The position numbers and the translations under genes were made by a program. Below are positions 1-4,759 of a DNA stretch of 8,147 nucleotides, in pieces. Under the pieces are notes generated by a model, which did not search any database, was not told where the DNA came from, and saw nothing but the letters and a program-made list of their open reading frames with translations. Within the stretch, counting starts at the first letter, position 1. Every line of letters begins with the position of its first letter. Source of the stretch: Chloroflexia bacterium (GTDB taxonomy: Bacteria; Chloroflexota; Chloroflexia; Thermomicrobiales; JALYUS01); NCBI GenBank assembly GCA_025924435.1, contig JAICIL010000203.1, forward strand, positions 1-8,147. Reading direction: 5' to 3'.

Positions 1-3
1 CGC

Positions 4-38
4 ACTCCGCACCCCGAACTCGGACCTCGGAACTCAGG
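4..38. repeat. Heptad short tandem repeat at the 3' end of the protease gene
   Basis: Five consecutive 7-base units, actccgc / accccga / actcgga / cctcgga / actcagg, run without a break. The array overlaps the stop codon (34-36 on the plus-strand numbering) of the minus-strand protease gene. The units are degenerate around actcgga. It resembles the heptanucleotide short tandem repeats known between genes in several GC-rich and cyanobacterial genomes. Its function cannot be read from the sequence. It may continue to the left of the window. Confidence 0.6.
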
Positions 39-777
39 TCAATGTCCACATCTCGAAGGTGTATTGCGCGTTCGCGACGTAGGCGTAGGGGAGGTAGTAG
101 CGCCCCTGGTCGCCGTGCCCCGCGCCCCATGAATTGTTGAGATGCACCCAGCCGCCGCCCGGCCCTTCGGGGTCGTCGTGGTAGCCGACGACGAGGATCG
201 CGTGTCCGCCGAGCGGCCCTTCCGTCGGCCCCGGCATCGGCACCTTGCCGTCTGCGCCGACCGCCTCGAACGACGGATAGACGGCGATGCCGAGCACGAC
301 CGGCTGTTTGTTGGCGATCGCCGCCTGGAGAGCGGAGAGGCTCGGCAGGCGGCTGTACGAGGTGATCGTGTATTGCTTCGCGTCCCGCACCGCGGCGGCG
401 GGCGGCGCCTGTTTGAAGCCGCCGACAACGTACGGGAAGTCGCTCTCCGGGCAGACGCCCGCGTGCGTGAGCACTTTCAGCCCGTCGCGGATTTGCGCGC
501 CCGCGTCCTGATTCGTGTCGTGCTCGATTTTTCGTTCCTGGTAATAGATGAAGGCGGGGGAGAAGGGGAGATAGTTGCCGTGCTCCTTGGCCAGCGCCTC
601 GCGCGCGGAGGAGAGCGAGAAGCCGGTGCAGGAGCCTTCCTGCCCCTGATCCTTGATCGGCGGGATCGCCGTACCGAGATCCGCGTTCGGTGGGAGCGCC
701 ACGCCCATCGGCGCGCTGTAGAGGAAGTCGCGCTGGTCCGGGATGCTGGGGACGAGGTTGTAGATGTGTTCGGGCAT
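34..777 (-). CDS. C1A (papain-like) cysteine protease, xylellain-like, without propeptide
   Basis: This 247-residue protein is a predicted cysteine endopeptidase of the papain fold. The active-site set is visible: oxyanion Gln44 and nucleophile Cys50 in DQGQEGSCTGF, catalytic His192 in GGHAILVVGY, and Asn215 in NNSWG. The Q-x5-C spacing equals that of papain Gln19/Cys25. Residue 51 is Thr rather than the usual Trp after the nucleophile. The N-terminus (YNLVPSIPDQRDFLY) goes straight into the mature domain, with no signal peptide and no I29 inhibitor prodomain. That matches the compact bacterial xylellain-like group and suggests a cytosolic enzyme or one controlled without a propeptide. The start is supported by GGGAGG at 787-792, nine bases before ATG. 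Its substrate is unknown. The gene lies 179 bases downstream of the hydrolase gene on the same strand, so co-transcription is possible but not shown. Confidence 0.9.
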   Translation of the reverse strand: MPEHIYNLVPSIPDQRDFLYSAPMGVALPPNADLGTAIPPIKDQGQEGSCTGFSLSSAREALAKEHGNYLPFSPAFIYYQERKIEHDTNQDAGAQIRDGLKVLTHAGVCPESDFPYVVGGFKQAPPAAAVRDAKQYTITSYSRLPSLSALQAAIANKQPVVLGIAVYPSFEAVGADGKVPMPGPTEGPLGGHAILVVGYHDDPEGPGGGWVHLNNSWGAGHGDQGRYYLPYAYVANAQYTFEMWTLT

Positions 778-956
778 GGTCTCATACCTCCCTGATGTCG
801 TGCCGTCTCAACGACGCCTGCGGGCCGACCCCGAAGATAGATGCCGGGAGAATCCTCCACACTGGTAGAGCTATCTGAAAATAGAACGCACGCTCTCTCG
901 CGCCGGTTCCGCCTCCGCATGCCATACGGCAACGTGGCGAGTGAGGAGCGGATATT
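778..956. other. Intergenic region upstream of the protease gene
   Basis: No convincing gene is seen. Near the protease it holds the strong Shine-Dalgarno sequence (787-792, minus strand). Further out is a weak nested hairpin: agatag (835-840) pairs with ctatct (871-876), enclosing ggag/ctcc (847-850 and 855-858). I see no good -35/-10 pair on the minus strand, so the protease may be read through from the hydrolase gene or use a promoter I cannot recognise. Confidence 0.4.
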
Positions 957-1709
957 TCAGGTGGAAGGGCGTTGCCCCGCCGTGGAGGCCAGTGTCGCGA
1001 GCAGGCCGCAATGGTCGGAGAGCGCGCGGGAACCGGCGCCGATCCGCTCCATCCGCTCGACCGCCCAGCCCGGCCCGGCGAAGAGATAATCAATCCGCGC
1101 CGCAGGCGCCTCGGCGGGATAGGTGAAGCCGGAACCGTCGGGATGAGCGACTTGCCACATATCCCGTAAGCCAGCGTCGGAGAGCGACTGCACGGTCGTC
1201 GATCCCGGTTCGGCGTTGAAGTCGCCCATCAGGAGCGGTGACGCGCTCGCGCGCAGGGCATCGCACAGGGTGGCGGCGCTGGCATCGCGCATCGGCGGGC
1301 GCTGGTTGAGGTGCGCGACCCAGCAATCGAACGGGGCGCCGCCGGTCGGGGCGATGGCGGCATGGAGCGCGACGCGCCGGTTCGGGTCGAAACGGTCCGC
1401 ACGGTCCCAGCGGAGCGGAACGACCGTGTGCCGCAGGATGGGATGCGGCGTGAGCATCGCCAGCCCTTCCTCGACGCGGGGCCATCGCCAATACCGCATC
1501 GCCGGTGCGTAAACATGCTGTAGCCCGGTCAAGCGCGCCAGTTGCGCCGCCTGATCCACGCCGAAGGCGTGGCGCGGATCCCGCCGCACCTCCTGCAACC
1601 CCACCACATCGGGCGCGACATCGCGGATCAGCCGCGCGATCCGCTCCCGCCGCGCGCGCCACCCGCCCCGATAATTCCAGAGATTGAGCGACAGCACCAT
1701 CACGCGCAT
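957..1709 (-). CDS. Endonuclease/exonuclease/phosphatase (EEP) family hydrolase
   Basis: This 250-residue protein has the metal-dependent phosphodiesterase fold of DNase I, exonuclease III and inositol phosphatases. Numbered from the ATG at 1709, the fold's residues appear in order: Asn9 in LSLNLWN, metal-binding Glu40 in GLQEVR, His133 in VAHLN, Asp163 and Asn165 in MGDFNAEP, Asp207 in RIDYLF, and the terminal Asp232-His233 pair in LSDHCGLLA. All catalytic positions are intact. No signal peptide is seen. The family is too broad to name the substrate; nucleic acid, a phospholipid head group or another phosphodiester are all possible. The reading frame extends to a TTG at 1733, but that codon lies inside the repeat element, so the ATG at 1709 (or the ATG at 1700) is preferred. 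Neither has a strong ribosome binding site (ctccccggttatcccg precedes 1709), so the start is uncertain. It lies downstream of the methyltransferase gene on the same strand. Confidence 0.85.
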   Translation of the reverse strand: MRVMVLSLNLWNYRGGWRARRERIARLIRDVAPDVVGLQEVRRDPRHAFGVDQAAQLARLTGLQHVYAPAMRYWRWPRVEEGLAMLTPHPILRHTVVPLRWDRADRFDPNRRVALHAAIAPTGGAPFDCWVAHLNQRPPMRDASAATLCDALRASASPLLMGDFNAEPGSTTVQSLSDAGLRDMWQVAHPDGSGFTYPAEAPAARIDYLFAGPGWAVERMERIGAGSRALSDHCGLLATLASTAGQRPST

Positions 1710-1727
1710 CGGGATAACCGGGGAGAA

Positions 1728-1831
1728 TCGCAAAGGCGCAAAGAGCGCAAAGAGCGCAAAGGGGAAAAAGATAGGGAAAGAAAACCGGAAAGCACCTTCT
1801 TTGCGTCCTCTGTGTCCTTTGCGCCTTTGCG
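1728..1831. repeat. Inverted repeat element made of 'gcgcaaaga' units
   Basis: The left half holds tcgcaaag followed by three 9-base units (gcgcaaaga, gcgcaaaga, gcgcaaagg; 1736-1762). The right half (1798-1831) holds the complementary units, with ctttgcg three times. The outermost 15 bases, cgcaaaggcgcaaag (1729-1743), are perfectly inverted at 1817-1831, with 73 bases between the arms; the centre is A-rich (1763-1793). It fills most of the gap between the methyltransferase and EEP genes. It codes for nothing recognisable and is typical of dispersed palindromic repeats in environmental GC-rich bacteria. Roles such as mRNA stabilisation, attenuation or a non-autonomous mobile element are all possible. 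Confidence 0.75.
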
Positions 1832-1833
1832 GT

Positions 1834-2625
1834 TCAACTGGTTTTCCGCGCGGCGAGGTAGCATTCGGCGGCGAGGGGCGGGTACCAGCCGCCGGAGCGG
1901 ACGTTGAGGGCGTGGATTGGATGCCATTGGGTGATCCGTTCCAGCGTGTTCGGGAAGGGGAGGAGGAGCACGACGCCGTCCTCCTTGAGAATCGTCAGGC
2001 CCGCGCCGCGCGCGAGGCGGCGGAGGTCCGGCAGGGTGTATTCGCGGTGGTGCTCCTCAATCAGGGCATCGGCGTCGGCGTACCCGGCGCGGCGGACGAG
2101 CGGGCGGAACCGGCGCTTGAGGCGGCGCGTCAGGCTCAGGGCGTTCGGCGTGGAGAGCAGCAGGACGCCGCCGGGCCGCAGTTGCGCGGCGGCATCGCGC
2201 AGGAAGGTCGCCGGGTCGTAGACGTGCTCCAGCACCTCGAAGGCGGAGACGGCGTCGAAGGGCCGCCCGTCCGCGTACCGCTCCGGCTCCTCGACCGCCG
2301 CGCGGAGATAGCGGACATTCGGGCGGGCGCGCAGGTCGTTCGCCACGGCGATGTTGCGGTCGCTGATGTCCACGCCGACCATCTCATCCGCGAAGGCGGC
2401 AATTGCCGCCGTAATCACCCCGTCGCCGCAGCCAAGGTCGAGCCAGCGGGCGTGAGCGGGAGCATACCGCCGCGCGAAGGCGATCCGCCGCGCCAGGTAG
2501 AGTTCCTGCAGCGCGCCGGAGCGGAACCGCCCCCCGGTCTGCGTCGGCATCACGTCGTTGTAGTAGGCGCGTTGCGCCGCCTGCGCCTCTTCCCGGCTCC
2601 CGTACCGCCCCTCGTGGACACTCAT
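1834..2625 (-). CDS. Class I SAM-dependent methyltransferase (UbiG/Methyltransf_11-like)
   Basis: This 263-residue protein is predicted to transfer a methyl group from S-adenosylmethionine. The Rossmann-fold motifs are in order: motif I LDLGCGDG (62-69), the acidic end of strand 2 at Asp86 in MVGVDIS, motif post-II FDAVSAFEVLEHV (123-135), and LRPGGVLLLSTPN (149-161). The FEVLEH signature followed by RPGG is typical of UbiG-like and other small-molecule methyltransferases, and the acceptor cannot be deduced. The basic segment LTRRLKRRFRPLVRR (165-179) and the C-terminal WYPPLAAECYLAARK close the protein. The frame stays open to 3048, but the upstream part overlaps the DUF433 gene on the other strand. 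The perfect AAGGAGG at 2634-2640, eight bases before the ATG at 2625, fixes the start. The gene heads a same-strand run of methyltransferase, EEP hydrolase and protease. Confidence 0.88.
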   Translation of the reverse strand: MSVHEGRYGSREEAQAAQRAYYNDVMPTQTGGRFRSGALQELYLARRIAFARRYAPAHARWLDLGCGDGVITAAIAAFADEMVGVDISDRNIAVANDLRARPNVRYLRAAVEEPERYADGRPFDAVSAFEVLEHVYDPATFLRDAAAQLRPGGVLLLSTPNALSLTRRLKRRFRPLVRRAGYADADALIEEHHREYTLPDLRRLARGAGLTILKEDGVVLLLPFPNTLERITQWHPIHALNVRSGGWYPPLAAECYLAARKTS

Positions 2626-2633
2626 CGCCCGCG

Positions 2634-2640
2634 CCTCCTT
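2634..2640 (-). promoter_or_regulatory. Ribosome binding site deciding the methyltransferase start
   Basis: On the minus strand this reads AAGGAGG, a perfect anti-16S match, eight bases before the ATG at 2625. It selects this ATG over in-frame starts further upstream that would give a 404-residue product overlapping the opposite-strand gene. Confidence 0.8.
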
Positions 2641-2647
2641 CGGTGCC

Positions 2648-2677
2648 AGTGTACGGGAGCGAGACGGGCAGCGTCCA
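2648..2677 (-). promoter_or_regulatory. Weak candidate promoter for the methyltransferase gene
   Basis: Read on the minus strand, TGGACG (2672-2677) and TACACT (2648-2653) are separated by 18 bases. Each matches the sigma-70 consensus at four of six positions. Transcription would start near 2641, giving a very short leader that begins right at the ribosome binding site. This is suggestive only. Confidence 0.25.
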
Positions 2678-2705
2678 CGCGGCCACCATGGCCGGCGACA
2701 TCGGC

Positions 2706-2723
2706 ATGCTGTGCTATGCTGTG
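2706..2723 (+). promoter_or_regulatory. Direct repeat, candidate operator upstream of the DUF433 gene
   Basis: The 8-mer atgctgtg occurs twice with a 10-base period (2706-2713 and 2716-2723), so both copies face the same side of the helix. The second copy overlaps a possible -10 hexamer TATGCT (2715-2720). I find no good -35. The layout would suit binding by a dimeric or cooperative repressor. The core ctatgctg recurs at 3347-3354, just after the Phd-like gene. Confidence 0.35.
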
Positions 2724-2787
2724 TGCAAGGACAAACGCCGCGAAAGAACACCCCGTGCGGCGGTTTCCGGCGTGCGGGAGCAGGACA

Positions 2788-3117
2788 ATGCCACTCACCG
2801 AAACACGCTACGAGCACATCGTTATCAATGACGACGGCGTCCCCTCCATTGCGGGCACGACGATGAAGATCGCCGAACTGATCACCGCCCAGACCGCGTA
2901 TGGCTGGAGCCCCGAGGAGTTGCGCTTCCAGTTTCCGTCCCTCACGCTTGGCCAGATACACTCGGCGCTTGCTTACTACTGGGATCATCGGGAGGAACTG
3001 GACCGGGACATTGCCCGCCGTCTGGCGATGGTGGAAGAACGACAGCATCAGCCCTTTGTGCCGTCATCCGATCGTTATCGGCGCGTATTGTCCGAACGAT
3101 GCGGCAGCAATCAATAG
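2788..3117 (+). CDS. DUF433 domain protein (antitoxin-like)
   Basis: This 109-residue protein carries a DUF433 domain over about residues 8-75. The family pattern is present: a short N-terminal strand (HIVINDDGVPSIAGT), then TTMKIAELITAQTAYGWSPEEL, then a helix-turn-helix-like part (QFPSLTLGQIHSALAYYWDHREEL). DUF433 proteins are small and often encoded next to DUF5615 PIN-like proteins, in pairs regarded as toxin-antitoxin systems. The C-terminal 35 residues are charged and show no known motif. The start is supported by GGGAG (2776-2780), seven bases before ATG. The next gene, a Phd-like antitoxin, starts 10 bases after its stop, and that gene's AGGGAG overlaps the TAG stop, so translational coupling is likely. 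No DUF5615 partner is present, which is unusual. The DUF433 assignment is fairly safe; antitoxin function is inferred. Confidence 0.8.
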   Translation: MPLTETRYEHIVINDDGVPSIAGTTMKIAELITAQTAYGWSPEELRFQFPSLTLGQIHSALAYYWDHREELDRDIARRLAMVEERQHQPFVPSSDRYRRVLSERCGSNQ

Positions 3118-3127
3118 GGAGCGCGAC

Positions 3128-3343
3128 ATGCGTACGATCAACGCCCGAGAAATTAAGCGGCGTGGCATCCGTGCCGTGGATAGTGTGCCGGGTGATGGCC
3201 CCGTCACTATCGTTGCGCGGAACGACCGGCAATATGTCGTCATTCATAATGACCGTTACCAGGAAATGCTGAAGGAAATCGAGGAGACCGGGGTTGACTG
3301 CGCCCTATGGATAAGAGAGGCAATCGCTGCAAGGAAAACTTAA
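3128..3343 (+). CDS. Phd/YefM-like antitoxin
   Basis: This 71-residue protein matches the short Phd-like type. It begins INAREIKRRGIRAVDSV, continues with GPVTIVARNDRQYVVIHNDRYQEML (24-48), the strand-turn-strand typical of the N-terminal DNA-binding half, and ends with a charged helix EIEETGVDCALWIREAIAAR. Relatives bind their own operator and neutralise a toxin through the C-terminal tail. Here the tail is short and contains Cys58 and Trp61. AGGGAG at 3116-3121, six bases before ATG, overlaps the stop of the DUF433 gene, so the two are almost certainly one transcript. No RelE, PIN, PemK or Doc toxin gene follows; the next gene is an unrecognised 217-residue protein after 65 bases. It may be an orphan antitoxin, a regulator, or the antitoxin for that unknown protein. 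Confidence 0.7.
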   Translation: MRTINAREIKRRGIRAVDSVPGDGPVTIVARNDRQYVVIHNDRYQEMLKEIEETGVDCALWIREAIAARKT

Positions 3344-3408
3344 GCACTATGCTGCAAAGATGAGTGTAACAAGATATTTCATCTCGGTCATGAAAGGACG
3401 AAAAACCG

Positions 3409-4062
3409 ATGGGTCATCTCGTAAAATCAATGAGCGATGTAAGTATTGCGGTGTGTTACCGTGACTTGAAAGAAGCCCATGATTATCTCGCTGTGCAAGG
3501 TGCGAAAGCCATCGAACTCGCTTGGCAAAAAGCAGGCTCATCACAGTGGGGGAGCGAGGTCAAGCGTCTGAATGTTTCGTTGCCGGAGAGTAGTCGCCCG
3601 GTTCTTATTGGTGTTGATGTCAAGAGATCCGAACACAATCTGACAGAAGTGATGAATCAGTGTGCGACAATGGAACGTTTACTCGACACCCTCATATGGG
3701 TGCAGACTAATGAATCGGGACTGGCCCGGTTCCGCGTCGCGTGTTGCCACCCAACAACGAGTAGCGGCGATAATGACCTTGTCCTCGTGGACTTGAATGG
3801 TCAAGATGCTCGATTCGAGATATTCGACGTTGTCCGCGACAAGCCAAATAATAATAAGGAGAAGAATAGTCTAATAAGCCTGGGTGTCTGGCGTAAAGAG
3901 GACGATCAGGTATTGAGGACTGATTGGCATGATGGGCGTAGATTCCTCACAGTCTCGCAGGAGGTTGTGCCGTTTTTGCTGAGAGCGAAACGACCATGGC
4001 TTCGCTACATCGAGATCCCGATTACAGAGCGGACATGTGTCCTCGAAATCAAATCAGCATAA
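3409..4062 (+). CDS. Hypothetical protein, unrecognised; possible PD-(D/E)xK-like core
   Basis: I do not recognise this 217-residue protein. It has no signal peptide or membrane segment and looks soluble, with mixed alpha/beta content. The most structured part is RPVLIGVDVKRS (63-74) followed by a helix with Gln84 (NLTEVMNQCATMERLLDTLI) and a strand (WVQTN). A strand ending in Asp70-x-Lys72, a Gln-bearing helix and another strand is the order seen in PD-(D/E)xK nucleases, with Pro59-Glu60 as a possible upstream acidic site; this is only a weak suggestion. Other conserved-looking blocks are NDLVLVDLNGQDARFEIFDVV (122-142) and the C-terminal WLRYIEIPITERTCVLEI. AGGA (3395-3398) sits ten bases before the ATG; MSDVSIAV at 3430 is an alternative start with poorer context. 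The codons are AT-richer than in all the neighbours (ata, aat, aaa frequent), suggesting transfer. It follows two antitoxin-like genes on the same strand. Confidence 0.7.
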   Translation: MGHLVKSMSDVSIAVCYRDLKEAHDYLAVQGAKAIELAWQKAGSSQWGSEVKRLNVSLPESSRPVLIGVDVKRSEHNLTEVMNQCATMERLLDTLIWVQTNESGLARFRVACCHPTTSSGDNDLVLVDLNGQDARFEIFDVVRDKPNNNKEKNSLISLGVWRKEDDQVLRTDWHDGRRFLTVSQEVVPFLLRAKRPWLRYIEIPITERTCVLEIKSA

Positions 4063-4101
4063 ACATTTGGAGCCTCGGGCCGAATTTCCGAAATGGTCAG
4101 T

Positions 4102-4145
4102 TCGTGATATACTCTCCCAGTATCGTGATTTTCTTCACAATCACG
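4102..4145 (+). promoter_or_regulatory. Three 'cgtgat' copies over promoter and leader, candidate operator
   Basis: tcgtgat occurs at 4102-4108 and 4123-4129, 21 bases apart (two helical turns), bracketing the -10 element and predicted start point. A third copy is inverted (atcacg, 4140-4145). The second and third form a 7-bp stem, cgtgatt (4124-4130) with aatcacg (4139-4145), around an 8-base loop, six bases before the GGGAGG ribosome binding site (4151-4156). It could be a repressor site, an RNA hairpin, or both. I cannot match it to a known NAD regulator box. Confidence 0.4.
4105..4113 (+). promoter_or_regulatory. Extended -10 promoter for the NAD salvage operon
   Basis: TGATATACT is an extended -10 element: TG, one base, then TATACT, five of six matches to TATAAT. 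The region 16-17 bases upstream (TTTCCG/TTCCGA at 4085-4091) is a poor -35, which extended -10 promoters tolerate. Transcription would start near 4120, about 42 bases before the ATG of the nicotinamidase-like gene. The motif stands out in an AT-rich gap just before a GC-rich operon. Confidence 0.55.
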
Positions 4146-4161
4146 GCGATGGGAGGCGACC

Positions 4162-4710
4162 ATGGATGGTAGCGGTGGCGCGGAGCGGCGGGCGGTCATC
4201 GTCGTGGATATGCTGCGCGGGTTCCTCGAACCGGGCTGCCCGCTCGATTGCGGCGACGCGGCGCGGGCGATCATCCCGGCGGTGCGGCGGAAAATCGAGG
4301 AGGAGATGGCGCGGGGCGCGACGGTCCTCTGGGTGGCGGACAACCACGCGCCGGACGACAAGGAGTTCGCGATCTTCCCGCCGCACTGCATCCGGGGCAC
4401 CGCCGAGTCCGAAATCATCCCCGCGCTCGCCGATCTCGTGGACCCCGCGAATCTCCTGCCCAAGACGCGCTACAGCGGTTTCTTTGGCACGGACCTTGAT
4501 GCACGGCTGGCGCGGCTGCGGCCGGATGTCGTCACCGTCGTCGGCGTCTGCACGGACATCTGCGTCATGCACACCGTCGCGGACGCGCGGAACCGCGATT
4601 ACGCCGTCGTCGTCCCGGCGGACTGCGTGGCAACCTTCGACCCCGACGCGCACCGTTTCGCGCTCGACCATATGCGCCGCGTGCTGGGGGCAGTCGTCAG
4701 TCGCCAGTAG
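4162..4710 (+). CDS. pncA: Isochorismatase-fold hydrolase, probable nicotinamidase
   Basis: This 182-residue cysteine hydrolase is predicted to deamidate nicotinamide to nicotinate in the cytosol. The catalytic triad of the family is visible: Asp16 in VIVVDMLRGF, Lys101 in LPKTRYSGF, and nucleophile Cys134 in GVCTDICVMHT. It also has metal-site residues characteristic of nicotinamidases within the fold: Asp60 and His62 in ADNHAPDDKEF, probably Glu68, and His75 in FPPHCIRGT. The length is normal for the family. The start has GGGAGG (4151-4156) five bases before ATG. The next gene encodes nicotinate phosphoribosyltransferase, which uses the expected product, 49 bases downstream, so the pair forms the deamidating NAD salvage route. 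The last codons (encoding VVSRQ) and the stop lie within heptad repeat DNA, so the C-terminus may have been altered by the repeat. Another amide hydrolase of the same fold is possible but less likely given this context. Confidence 0.85.
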   Translation: MDGSGGAERRAVIVVDMLRGFLEPGCPLDCGDAARAIIPAVRRKIEEEMARGATVLWVADNHAPDDKEFAIFPPHCIRGTAESEIIPALADLVDPANLLPKTRYSGFFGTDLDARLARLRPDVVTVVGVCTDICVMHTVADARNRDYAVVVPADCVATFDPDAHRFALDHMRRVLGAVVSRQ

Positions 4711-4751
4711 ATAGTGGGTCTGGTTCCGTTCTGACTACCGACTACTACAGG
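4691..4751. repeat. Heptad repeats between the two NAD salvage genes
   Basis: Units cagtcgt / cagtcgc / cagtaga / tagtggg (4691-4718) are followed, after 12 bases, by ctgacta / ccgacta / ctacagg (4731-4751) in the roughly complementary sense. The two halves can pair imperfectly, since gtcagtcgccagtag resembles the complement of ctgactaccgacta. The first half provides the final codons and TAG of the nicotinamidase gene; the second runs into the AGGAG ribosome binding site of the next gene. An RNA hairpin here could affect coupling between the two genes. Confidence 0.55.
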
Positions 4752-4759
4752 AGAAAGCA

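Noticed and set aside
142..795. 217-codon plus-strand frame opposite the protease
   Set aside because: Antisense shadow of a gene with an intact catalytic set; its translation is Arg/Val-rich with no domain.
1710..1733. TTG start for the EEP hydrolase at 1733
   Set aside because: The codon lies inside the repeat element and has no ribosome binding site; the fold begins at the first strand right after the ATG at 1709.
1728..1831. CRISPR-like array
   Set aside because: Units are only 8-9 bases, contiguous and without unique spacers, and no cas gene is present.
1684..2787. Long plus-strand open frame running into the DUF433 gene
   Set aside because: It is antisense to the methyltransferase and crosses the repeat element; the translation is low-complexity Arg/Ala/Gly-rich with no domain until the DUF433 start at 2788.
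2626..3048. N-terminal extension of the methyltransferase to 404 residues
   Set aside because: It overlaps the DUF433 gene on the other strand, has no methyltransferase features, and a perfect AAGGAGG supports the ATG at 2625.
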